Positions 21,592 to 28,769 of a stretch of 28,769 nucleotides of DNA are shown here, piece after piece. The stretch covers positions 1 to 28,769 of the forward strand of contig CAZAYY010000038.1 of assembly GCA_964489525.1 (NCBI GenBank), written 5' to 3'. This DNA comes from CAZAYY01 sp964489525 (GTDB lineage Bacteria; Chloroflexota; Anaerolineae; Anaerolineales; JABWBV01). Every line of letters starts with the position of its first letter. The first letter of the stretch is position 1. The notes below the pieces were generated by a model. That model was not told where the DNA came from. It saw nothing but the letters and a program-made list of their open reading frames with translations, and ran no database searches. The translations under genes were made by a program, and so were the position numbers.

Positions 21592-21600
21592 ATACCTGCT

Positions 21601-23331
21601 ATGCTCAGCGAACTGCGAATTCACAATTTTGCGATTATTGATGACCTTACCCTTAAGTTTGGGCCGGGCCTAACCACCTTCACCGGTGAAACCGGTGCTG
21701 GGAAATCCATCATTATTGATGCCCTGGAAACCCTGCTGGGCAACCGGGTGGACCTGGCCATGATTCGGTCAGAAACCGAATTTGCCAGCATTGAAGGCGA
21801 ATTTCAGCTTGCGCCGCAAGCCCAGCCGGCGGTGCACGCCATCCTGGCCCGGGAGTCGCTGTTGGATGACCCCAATTACGTGGTGCTTGCGCGCGAAATT
21901 CGGCGGCAAGGGCGCAGTGTTGCGCGAGTCAACGGGCGCAGTGTGAGTGCACAGCTGCTGCGCGAAGTTGGCGAACTGTTGGTGGATGTGCATGGGCAAT
22001 CGGACCATCTTTCCTTGTTTCGGGTTAAGGAACACCTGCGCTTCCTGGACAGCTACGCAGGCACCGAAACCCTGCTGGCGTCTTATCGCGAAATCTATCA
22101 ACAGCTGCGCGCTGTGCGCAGTGAACTGGAAGCGCTGCGCAGCGCCGAACACGACGCTGCACGCCGGGCCGATTTGCTCGAGTATCAAATTAACGAAATT
22201 GAAAGCGCCGGCATAGACCCAGATGAAGAAGGGGAACTGCGCCAGGAGCGCACCCGCCTGGCCAATGCCGAAGCACTGGCTCGCCTGGCCAAGGCCGCCT
22301 TATTTTTGCTTGAAGAGGGGGAAGCCGAAAACCAGCCGGTTACCGACCTATTCGGTGAAGTGGTAGATTCCCTCAACTCACTGGAAAGGATTGACCCCTC
22401 CCAGGCCGAGCTGGCCGCCAAAGCCCAGGAAATTTTTGAAGAACTCTCCGACCTGGCCCTGGAAGTGCGCGACTATGCCGAGAACCTCGAATTTAACCCC
22501 CGCCGGCTGGAACAGGTGGAAATCCGGCTCGACTTGCTCAACAACCTGAAGCGGAAATATGGGCCCAGCCTGGCCGATGTGCTGGCGTTTGCAACCAGAG
22601 CAAAAGCCCAGTTAAACGACATTACACACGCTGATGAGCGGATTTCCAGCCTGCAGGGAGAAGAAAGCCGCCTGCTCACCGAACTGGCCAGGCGAGGTTT
22701 GGCACTTTCAGAAAAACGGCAGGCCGCCAGCCAGGCGCTCAGCCAGGCGATTGAAGCAGAGCTGGACCATCTGCGCATGGAGGCCGCACAGTTTGCCGTA
22801 GATTTTAACCAGGTGGATGACGAGCAGGGTGTACTGCTGCCCGGCGGCCGCCGGGTGGCCTTTGATGCCCATGGCATTGAAACCATCCAGTTTTTGGTTG
22901 CTCCGAACCCGGGGGAAGGGCTCAAACCCCTGGTAAAGGTGGCTTCGGGGGGCGAAATGTCGCGCGTTACTCTGGCCATTAAAAACGTGTTAGCCCAGGC
23001 CGACCTGACCCCCACATTGGTTTTCGATGAAATTGACCAGGGAATTGGCGGGCGGGTTGGTAGTGTGGTTGGCGAAAAACTCTGGCGGCTGGCACAGCGC
23101 CACCAGGTGCTGTGTATTACCCACCTGCCCCAATTGGCTGCCTTTGGCCAGCAGCACTACCATGTCCAAAAAGTGGTTCAACATGGGCGGACATCCACCC
23201 ATCTTGAACCCCTCTCTGGTGAAGAACGCTTGCGCGAACTGGCTTCTATGCTCGGCACCCTGAGTGATGGCACCCGCCAATCGGCCCAGGAAATATTAAA
23301 CCAGGTTGCTGGTCTCCAGTCCAAAGCCTGA
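21601..23331 (+). CDS. recN: DNA repair protein RecN
   Basis: A 576-aa SMC-like ATPase that acts early at double-strand breaks and holds sister DNA together. Walker A GETGAGKS (29-36) lies in an N-terminal globular half; a central coiled coil (about 150-400) follows, then the C-terminal half with the signature ASGGEMSRVTLAIKNVL and Walker B TLVFDEIDQGIGG, and CITHLPQLAAF near the end. The length is close to the family norm. There is no Shine-Dalgarno; it starts 9 bases after the zinc-finger gene, so it is probably coupled. No LexA site was searched for quantitatively and none was obvious. It is the last gene of the plus-strand row and ends 13 bases from convergent rpoD. Confidence 0.96.
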   Translation: MLSELRIHNFAIIDDLTLKFGPGLTTFTGETGAGKSIIIDALETLLGNRVDLAMIRSETEFASIEGEFQLAPQAQPAVHAILARESLLDDPNYVVLAREIRRQGRSVARVNGRSVSAQLLREVGELLVDVHGQSDHLSLFRVKEHLRFLDSYAGTETLLASYREIYQQLRAVRSELEALRSAEHDAARRADLLEYQINEIESAGIDPDEEGELRQERTRLANAEALARLAKAALFLLEEGEAENQPVTDLFGEVVDSLNSLERIDPSQAELAAKAQEIFEELSDLALEVRDYAENLEFNPRRLEQVEIRLDLLNNLKRKYGPSLADVLAFATRAKAQLNDITHADERISSLQGEESRLLTELARRGLALSEKRQAASQALSQAIEAELDHLRMEAAQFAVDFNQVDDEQGVLLPGGRRVAFDAHGIETIQFLVAPNPGEGLKPLVKVASGGEMSRVTLAIKNVLAQADLTPTLVFDEIDQGIGGRVGSVVGEKLWRLAQRHQVLCITHLPQLAAFGQQHYHVQKVVQHGRTSTHLEPLSGEERLRELASMLGTLSDGTRQSAQEILNQVAGLQSKA

Positions 23332-23344
23332 TTGAGAAAATAAG

Positions 23345-24946
23345 TTACAGGTAGTCGCGCAGGTTGCGGCTGCGGGTGGGGTGGCGCAGTTTGCGCAGCG
23401 CTTTGGCTTCAATTTGACGCACCCGTTCACGCGTCACCCGGAAATACCGGCCTACTTCTTCAAGTGTGTGGTCTTTGCCATCAATCAATCCAAAACGCAG
23501 TTCCAAAACTTCGCGCTCGCGGGGTGTGAGCACCACCAGGGCATTTTGCACCTGTTCGCGCAAAATGTCGCGGGCGGCGGCTTCAATTGGCTCGAGCGTA
23601 TCTTCGTCGGGGATAAAATCGCCCAACTGGCTGTTTTCTTCATTGCCCACCGGAGTATCCAGCGACTTTGGCTCTTCGGCCACCAACAACGCTTCGCGAA
23701 CCCGCTTGGTGGCGCGCTTCCAGCGTTGGGCCAGGTCGTCTGGAACAGGCTGCCCATTTTGTTGGGCTTCTCGAATCGCAGTGGTCTCTTCGGGTTCCAA
23801 AAAGCCGCTGTGCAAGGCCAGTTCGTCAATGGTTGGGGCGCGCCCCAGGGTTTGGGTCAGGGTTCGTTGGATGCCCACCAACCGGTGAATGGACTCAAGC
23901 AAATGGACTGGAATGCGGATGGTGCGGGCCTGGTCGGCAATCGAGCGGGTAATCGCCTGGCGAATCCACCAGGTGGCATATGTACTAAACTTAAACCCCC
24001 GGCTGGGGTCAAATTTTCCAACAGCACGCAAGAGGCCAATATTGCCCTCCTGAATCAGGTCCAAAAAAGAGCTGCCCCGCCCAATGTAGCGCTTGGCAAT
24101 GCTGACCACCAGGCGCAAATTGGCTCGAATCAGGGCATCTTGCGCTTCCTGGGCACGAGTTTTAATCATCTGGATTTCTTTTTCCAGGACTTCGGCAGGC
24201 GGCATGGATTCTCGGAACCCGGCACAATCGGGCAAACCTGTGTGAGAAGCCGTGCTGTGTTCAATGATTTGGCTGTTTTTTTCTGGCAGGCAGTAGAGCT
24301 GGGTAAAAACCTGGATACCCAACCGGGCAACCTTTTCCCAGGCGGAATCGCTGCCCCAAAGCCCGTTATCCAGATAAGCGCGTAAGTACGATGGCACTTC
24401 CAGGTCCCAACTGTGACGCAGCATTCGGGCTTCGGTGAGAATCAGGTCTAAAGCAGGTGGGGCACAATCCATTTTGGCACAAGTTTTTTCAAGCAAAGCC
24501 CAGGTGGTGTTCAGAGATTCGTAAATCTGGCAATAGGTTTGAACGAAAAGCTCAAACCGCTGGGTTTTGGTATCCCCTGGTCGGGGTTTAACTTGAACCA
24601 GCTGCCCGGCCTGAATGCGAGCGGCCAACCAAAATTCATGGTCAATATCCAACAGGCTCACTCGCCCGATCTCTTTCAAGTAAAGCCGGACCGGGTCTTC
24701 GCCCAGATCTAAAGTACTCAAGTCGGGATAATGTTCCAGCATTTCCAAAATGCCGGTTTCGTCCAACTCTTCCAGATTGATTTCTTCGCTCTCGGGAGAA
24801 ACCAGGTTTTCCTCTGGAAATGTATCGTCCAGGTCGGCTTTCATTTCGAAATCATCGAATGGATCTTCGCCAGGTGCACTGTGCTGCACAAGCCCTGGTT
24901 CGGGCGTTGGTTTGGGGTTGGTTTTCTTTTTAGGGGGCATATCCAT
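23345..24946 (-). CDS. rpoD: RNA polymerase primary sigma factor (sigma-70/SigA)
   Basis: A 533-aa sigma-70. Region 1.2 is LGEDPVRLYLKEIGRVSLLD (81-100), regions 2.1-2.4 span about 265-348 with FLDLIQEGNIGLLRAVGKFDPSRGFKFSTYATWWIRQAITRSIADQARTIRIPVH, and region 4 covers about 465-533 with LEEVGRYFRVTRERVRQIEAKALRKLRHP. The acidic N-terminal 80 residues stand for region 1.1. Two oddities: about 150 residues between 1.2 and 2.1 with Cys-rich bits (CAKMDCAPP), and an added stretch of about 28 residues in region 3 (PEETTAIREAQQNGQPVPDDLAQRWKRATKR). It follows dnaG by 24 bases, as in the old macromolecular-synthesis operon. Confidence 0.95.
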   Translation of the reverse strand: MDMPPKKKTNPKPTPEPGLVQHSAPGEDPFDDFEMKADLDDTFPEENLVSPESEEINLEELDETGILEMLEHYPDLSTLDLGEDPVRLYLKEIGRVSLLDIDHEFWLAARIQAGQLVQVKPRPGDTKTQRFELFVQTYCQIYESLNTTWALLEKTCAKMDCAPPALDLILTEARMLRHSWDLEVPSYLRAYLDNGLWGSDSAWEKVARLGIQVFTQLYCLPEKNSQIIEHSTASHTGLPDCAGFRESMPPAEVLEKEIQMIKTRAQEAQDALIRANLRLVVSIAKRYIGRGSSFLDLIQEGNIGLLRAVGKFDPSRGFKFSTYATWWIRQAITRSIADQARTIRIPVHLLESIHRLVGIQRTLTQTLGRAPTIDELALHSGFLEPEETTAIREAQQNGQPVPDDLAQRWKRATKRVREALLVAEEPKSLDTPVGNEENSQLGDFIPDEDTLEPIEAAARDILREQVQNALVVLTPREREVLELRFGLIDGKDHTLEEVGRYFRVTRERVRQIEAKALRKLRHPTRSRNLRDYL

Positions 24947-24970
24947 TTCCAGGGATGTGCATTGGCCAGG

Positions 24971-26893
24971 TTAAGCAGGGGGGGCTGTGCGGTTTTTGGC
25001 CTGGCTGAGTGCCTGGTCCAGAACACGCATGGCAAGGATATAGCGCACCATGGTGGTCTGGTATTCTTGATCCACCAGGGTGCCTTCGGATTGTGATTCC
25101 TCCATCATCAGTTGTAAATGTTCCATACTCTGGCGCAAGTTGAGGTCGCGAATGCGCAGCACGGTGATATATAAATCATCCAGGAGACGTTCATTTAAAG
25201 CGTCAATTTTTTCTGTTTGGGCAAGCAGGCGGTCGGCCAGGGGCATCAGCGGCAGCGGCAAACTACCCAGGATGACATCCGTGGGCAGCGAAAAATCTTG
25301 TTTAAGCGAGGCTGAAATAATGTCGTACAAGAACTGGTGCTCGGTGTCTTGAAAATCGGATAAGCTCAGGCGCGGCAGGCGGGCATCTTGCAAAAAGCGA
25401 TCGAGCCGGTAAACCATTTGCGGATTGCGCAGCAGCACTCCCAGGAAGTGTTCTTCCTGGCGGTGGATGCTGTCTTTGCGGGTGCGCCGGGCTAACGCCG
25501 GGCCAGCCGGACGAGCGGAGCGCGGGCCTTCGCCAGGGCGGGCACGGGCCGGGCGGGGCAGCGGTTGGGCAGAAACCAGGGCGCGCTCATCCACGCGCAA
25601 GAGCCTGGCCAGGCGCTGGCGGTAAGCTTCGCGCTCGATGGCGTCGGGAAGGTCTTCGATCAACGGCAGCACCTGGGAAGCCACCTGGCTTTTGACTTTG
25701 GGGTCGTCAATATCCTGCCCCTTTACCAGCGTTTCCATGACGTGTACCACAACCGGGCGGGCTTCTTCAACGAGCTGTTCCCAGGTTTTGGGGTCCTGAT
25801 AAATCACCTCATCGGGGTCAAGCCCTTCTGGCAAGCTGCAAACCCGAATATCACCCTGCAAACGGGCTTCATGGCGCAGCAGGCCGCGTGCATCGAAGGC
25901 CATTTCGCCCGTGCGGTCCATGGCTTCGCGGGTTACGGCCAGGCCACGCAGCGTGGCTTTGTCGCCAGCAGCATCGGAATCGAGAGCGAGCACAATCCGG
26001 TGGGTGCGGCGTTTTAACGCCCGTACATGGGCTTCGGTGAGTGCGGTGCCCATCGGGGAAACCACATTGGTAAAGCCAAATTGGTGGGCGGCAATCACAT
26101 CCAGGTAGCCCTCCACGATGACGGCCCGGTCTTGCAGCCGGATGGCTTTACTGGCTTTATCCAGCCCGTAGAGCAGGCTGCTTTTATCAAAAAGGGCAGT
26201 TTGTGGCGAATTGAGGAACTTAGGTATGTCATCCGGGTTGAGTATGCGCGCGCCAAACCCGGCCATTTTGCCGCGTTCATCCCGAATGGGAAACATAATC
26301 CGGTTGCGAAAACGATCGAAAACCCGTTCATCTTCCCGTTGTGAAAGCAAACCCGCCTGAACCAATTCATCGATCGTGTAGTTTTTGCCCTGGAAATACT
26401 CCAGGCTGGTGGACCAGCCAGAAGGAGCATAGCCAACCTCAAAGGTTTCGATGATTTTGTCATCCAGGCCGCGCTTGTGCAGGTAATCGAGGGCGGGTTT
26501 ACCCGCAGGGTGGTTGGTCAGTTGATGGCGGTAATAAATGACAGCATCTTCCAGCAGGGTGCGCATCCGCTCGTGGGCTTCTTCTTGCTCGGCTTTTTTC
26601 GGGGTGAGTGGTTCAAGCCGGACACCCGCCCGTTCGGCCAGGAAGCGCAGGGTTTCAGCAAAATCCCAGCCTTCTTTTTTCATAACAAACTTGAAGATAT
26701 CGCCACCCTCGTTGCACTGGCCAAAACAGCGCCAGGTGCCCGATTCTGCAAACACAGCAAATGCAGGGGTGCGCTTGTTGTCGTGAAACGGGCAAAAGCC
26801 GCTGTAGTTTTTTCCCGAACGTTTGAGTTTCACCGTTTGGGAAATATAGTCTACGATATCAATACGGGCTTTAATTTCTTCAATCGCGTCCAT
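24971..26893 (-). CDS. dnaG: DNA primase
   Basis: A 640-aa primase making RNA primers at the fork. The N-terminal CHC2 zinc ribbon has C34, H37, C56 and C60; the TOPRIM core is complete with VEGYLDVIAAHQ (E261) and LALDSDAAGD (D305, D307), and the DnaB-binding C-terminal helical part covers about 490-640. A poorly conserved Arg/Pro/Ala-rich linker (PLPRPARARPGEGPRSARPAGPALARRTRKD) joins them. It has its own strong promoter and a leader of about 25 nt. The start ATG is preceded by AGGATAA rather far upstream. rpoD follows on the same message. Confidence 0.96.
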   Translation of the reverse strand: MDAIEEIKARIDIVDYISQTVKLKRSGKNYSGFCPFHDNKRTPAFAVFAESGTWRCFGQCNEGGDIFKFVMKKEGWDFAETLRFLAERAGVRLEPLTPKKAEQEEAHERMRTLLEDAVIYYRHQLTNHPAGKPALDYLHKRGLDDKIIETFEVGYAPSGWSTSLEYFQGKNYTIDELVQAGLLSQREDERVFDRFRNRIMFPIRDERGKMAGFGARILNPDDIPKFLNSPQTALFDKSSLLYGLDKASKAIRLQDRAVIVEGYLDVIAAHQFGFTNVVSPMGTALTEAHVRALKRRTHRIVLALDSDAAGDKATLRGLAVTREAMDRTGEMAFDARGLLRHEARLQGDIRVCSLPEGLDPDEVIYQDPKTWEQLVEEARPVVVHVMETLVKGQDIDDPKVKSQVASQVLPLIEDLPDAIEREAYRQRLARLLRVDERALVSAQPLPRPARARPGEGPRSARPAGPALARRTRKDSIHRQEEHFLGVLLRNPQMVYRLDRFLQDARLPRLSLSDFQDTEHQFLYDIISASLKQDFSLPTDVILGSLPLPLMPLADRLLAQTEKIDALNERLLDDLYITVLRIRDLNLRQSMEHLQLMMEESQSEGTLVDQEYQTTMVRYILAMRVLDQALSQAKNRTAPPA

Positions 26894-26917
26894 TGCGTGT
26901 GTGGTTATCCTGGAATG

Positions 26918-26946
26918 ATTATAGAATCACCCGGTAGAATGGTCAA
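26918..26946 (-). promoter_or_regulatory. Sigma-A promoter of dnaG-rpoD
   Basis: On the minus strand TTGACC (26946-26941, 5 of 6), spacer 17, and perfect TATAAT (26923-26918). The start is predicted about 18-19 bases before the dnaG ATG. This is the best matched promoter in the window and lies between comEA and dnaG. Confidence 0.85.
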
Positions 26947-26970
26947 TCAAAATTTGGTTAATAAACGATA

Positions 26971-27585
26971 TCAAGGAGTACCGTTTTCAAAAACAACCCT
27001 GTCCTGGATTTGTTCCAGGCGGCTGGGGCCAATGCCGGGCACATCCAGCAGGCTTTCGGGGGTGGTGAAGGGCCCGTTGGCCTGGCGATAGGCGATAATG
27101 TTGGCGGCCAGGGTGGGGCCAATACCCGGTAAGGTTTCCAGTTCGGCCGCGCTGGCGGTGTTGATATTCACTTTTTGGGGCAAATCTGCCAGTTCCAGGG
27201 CAGCACTGCGCTCGCTGGTGGATGTTTGCGGCAAATCACTGACCGGGGCAAGCGCATTTCCCTGCACAGGGACAACGATTTTTTGCCCATCTTGCAGCAG
27301 GGCAGCCAGGTTGAGGGAGGCACTGTCTGCTTCGGGCAGCAACCCCCCGGCCACTGTCAATCCATCTTGCAGGCGGCTGCCAGGCGGCAGGGTGTATACC
27401 CCTGGTGCAGCGACCGCCCCGGCCACGTGAACCACTACGGGTTGGGCAGTGGGGGCAGGCTGCAGGGCAACCGCATCACCCACCCGCGGGCGAGACACCA
27501 CAGCCAGGATGCCAGCGCCCAACAGCCCCACCAGTACAATCCAAAGTGTATTGATGAAAACTTTCTTGCGCCCTTCGGAGTCCAC
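26971..27585 (-). CDS. comEA: ComEA-like DNA-binding competence protein
   Basis: A 204-aa membrane-anchored DNA receptor. A single N-terminal helix (about 9-30) is followed by an SLBB domain (about 48-108: VVVHVAGAVAAPGVYTLPPGSRLQDGLTVAGGL) and, after a flexible linker, a helix-hairpin-helix pair (138-200) with VNINTASAAELETLPGIGPTLAANIIAYRQANGPF and LLDVPGIGPSRLEQI. The layout is that of ComEA, which binds double-stranded DNA outside the cell for uptake. GTG start chosen because GGAGG lies 6 bases upstream. No ComEC gene is near in the window. Downstream comes the dnaG promoter. Confidence 0.92.
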   Translation of the reverse strand: MDSEGRKKVFINTLWIVLVGLLGAGILAVVSRPRVGDAVALQPAPTAQPVVVHVAGAVAAPGVYTLPPGSRLQDGLTVAGGLLPEADSASLNLAALLQDGQKIVVPVQGNALAPVSDLPQTSTSERSAALELADLPQKVNINTASAAELETLPGIGPTLAANIIAYRQANGPFTTPESLLDVPGIGPSRLEQIQDRVVFENGTP

Positions 27586-27666
27586 CGGTAACCTCCGTTA
27601 CTCTGTGCAGCAACCAGGCTGTTTGCCCCAATAATTTTTCGGCTGCGGCATTCAATCTGTGGGTTA

Positions 27667-27695
27667 ATTATATATTGTTTTGGGGATTATGTTGG
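27667..27695 (-). promoter_or_regulatory. Promoter of comEA
   Basis: On the minus strand perfect TATAAT (27672-27667), with CCAACA 17 bases upstream (4 matches at most with TTGACA). The leader would be about 75 nt. Confidence 0.5.
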
Positions 27696-27758
27696 GCTGT
27701 TCCCAAACCCGGCAGGGGAATCGCATCTAATTTTTTACACCCAAAAATTCCTTTTTGA

Positions 27759-27890
27759 CATCTGAATTCAGATGCAATTGCCGTACCCGGGCTTAATCCG
27801 CCTGGATACCTGTCTGCCCGAAGACGGAGGTGACCCCAGGTGACAGTCACCTTAATGCCCTCATCTGAATTTAGTTGCAATTGCCCTACC
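27759..27890. repeat. Paired 29-bp intergenic repeat with palindromes
   Basis: 27759-27787 and 27862-27890 agree in 26 of 29 bases (CATCTGAATT..GCAATTGCC..TACC). The first copy includes the perfect palindrome CATCTGAATTCAGATG; the second has lost the dyad. Between them lies AGGTGACAGTCACCT (27838-27852), an odd palindrome. The 27586-28171 gap holds this unit, the comEA promoter, the tandem repeat at 28017 and the terminator of ppdK; no gene is seen in it. Confidence 0.75.
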
Positions 27891-28016
27891 AAACCCGTAG
27901 GGCTGGCACGATGAGGGCTTATATGGGAAATGGCGGCTGGATCATGCCATACCCACGGCATTGGCAAGTTGGCTGTACTGGGCTCTATAATCATTCCGCC
28001 CTGCTGGGGCAGGGAA

Positions 28017-28100
28017 CATGGTTGAAACCTGTGACTACGGGAAGTGGGGAAGAAAGGTCCAACAGGGTGGTGACACGGTTGAAACCGTGACTACATGGGG
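28017..28100. repeat. Tandem GGTTGAAACC-GTGACTAC repeat
   Basis: Two imperfect units begin at 28017 and 28074, each with GGTTGAAACC, then GTGACTAC and a G-rich tail (TGGGGAAG). In the second unit CACGGTT and AACCGTG form a stem over 2 bases. The unit length is about 57 bases. Such short palindromic units are typical of REP-like intergenic repeats. Two copies with different spacing and no spacer sequence are not a CRISPR array. Confidence 0.65.
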
Positions 28101-28108
28101 AAGGAGTC

Positions 28109-28145
28109 AAAAATAACAGGGCGGCCCCGCAAGGAGCCGCCCTGT
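28109..28145 (-). terminator. Rho-independent terminator of ppdK
   Basis: ACAGGGCGGC (28116-28125) and GCCGCCCTGT (28136-28145) form a perfect 10-bp stem with a 10-nt loop; on the minus strand TTATTTTTG follows. It lies 26 bases past the ppdK stop. Confidence 0.9.
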
Positions 28146-28171
28146 GAACAAAGCGAATGCAGAAACCGAAA

Positions 28172-28769
28172 TTACGCCCGGTGGGCCAGGGCAGCCTTGG
28201 CTGCAGCAAGGCGGGCAATCGGAACGCGGAACGGGGAACAAGAAACGTAGTTCAGGCCAATCATGTGACACCACTCAATCGAATTGGGGTCGCCGCCATG
28301 CTCGCCGCAAATACCGCATTCCAGGTCGACACGGGTGCCGCGGCCTTTCTCAACGGTCAATTTCATCAGTTGGCCTACGCCGGCCCGGTCAATCGTCTGG
28401 AAGGGGTTCACAGGCAGGATACCATCTTCCACATACTTCACCAGGAAGTTGCGTTCAGCGTCGTCGCGGCTGTAGCCAAAGGTGAACTGGGTCAGGTCGT
28501 TGGTGCCGAAGGAGAAAAATTCCGCAGCGGTGGCAATTTCGTCCGCGGTCAGGCCAGCACGGGGGATTTCAATCATTGTGCCGAACTTGTATTCAAAGGT
28601 TACGCCTTTTTCTTCCATCACCATTTTGGCAATTTTTTCCAGCTCGGGCTGGATGGCTTTCAGTTCATTGAGGTGGCCGGTGAGGGGAATCATCACTTCG
28701 GGTTTCGGTTCAAAACCGCGCAGCTTGACGTCTGCGGCAGCTTCAAAGATGGCTCGCACCTGCATGGTG
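28172..28769 (-). CDS. ppdK: Pyruvate, phosphate dikinase, C-terminal part (incomplete)
   Basis: About the last 199 residues of the enzyme that converts ATP, Pi and pyruvate to AMP, PPi and phosphoenolpyruvate, and back. The visible part is the PEP/pyruvate-binding TIM barrel: QVRAIFEAAADVK, EVMIPLTG, IEIPRAGL, FFSFGTNDLTQFTFGYSRDDAE and GICGEHGGDP with the catalytic Cys. The nearest relatives are PEP synthase and enzyme I, but the GICGEHGGDP and RDDAERNF segments favour PPDK. The beginning lies beyond the right edge of the window; the ATG at 28765 is internal. A terminator follows closely. Confidence 0.95.
   Translation of the reverse strand, partial: TMQVRAIFEAAADVKLRGFEPKPEVMIPLTGHLNELKAIQPELEKIAKMVMEEKGVTFEYKFGTMIEIPRAGLTADEIATAAEFFSFGTNDLTQFTFGYSRDDAERNFLVKYVEDGILPVNPFQTIDRAGVGQLMKLTVEKGRGTRVDLECGICGEHGGDPNSIEWCHMIGLNYVSCSPFRVPIARLAAAKAALAHRA

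Noticed and set aside
23381..24385. A 334-codon open frame on the plus strand
   Set aside because: It lies opposite conserved regions of the sigma factor; GC-rich codons on one strand often leave the opposite strand open.
28017..28100. Repeats as a short CRISPR array
   Set aside because: Only two imperfect units with G-rich tails, and the sequence between them continues the repeat instead of being a distinct spacer.

Overview
The window looks like a chromosomal segment from a bacterium of the phylum Chloroflexi, most likely class Anaerolineae. This is inferred from gene content and protein style: a dnaG-rpoD pair beside comEA, a four-segment FtsK, a DUF3467 protein next to ssb, a translin-family protein, a membrane-inserted Cas4-like nuclease, two LLM-type flavin enzymes and many small membrane proteins. 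I could not run a database search. Genes are dense, with several overlapping or touching stops and starts. There is no insertion sequence, prophage, CRISPR array or rRNA.

Layout. 1-356 is non-coding, with three strong inverted repeats, a G-quadruplex motif and the promoter of an adrenodoxin-reductase-type oxidoreductase (399-1736, +). A cold-shock gene (-) has a clear sigma-A promoter and a long leader. From 6455 down to 2149 (-) runs a likely operon: acyl-CoA thioesterase, M42 aminopeptidase, LLM flavin oxidoreductase, M19 dipeptidase and a four-helix membrane protein. Next come a Yip1-family membrane protein and a chaperone cluster: a CbpA-like DnaJ and two Hsp20s (-), with a SlyD-type FKBP plus a second LLM protein diverging (+). 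10951-12357 holds three small membrane proteins. A SAM methyltransferase, tRNA-Pro(TGG), a small unknown protein and a winged-helix AAA+ ATPase follow, then ftsK (-).

From 17923 to 23331 everything is on + : ssb, DUF3467, translin-family protein, a Cas4-like nuclease split by one in-frame TGA between two membrane helices, NAD kinase, a zinc-finger membrane protein and recN. Convergent to it are comEA, dnaG and rpoD (-). 27586-28171 is a repeat-rich intergenic stretch. The window ends inside pyruvate phosphate dikinase (-).

Two points deserve most attention. First, the ssb/DUF3467/translin/membrane Cas4-like/recN neighbourhood could be an undescribed nucleic-acid-processing system; that is inference. 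Second, five genes share the geometry of a -10 hexamer, exactly 6 nt, then ATG, with no well-placed Shine-Dalgarno. This suggests leaderless mRNAs are a regular start mode here, alongside genes with good Shine-Dalgarno sites.
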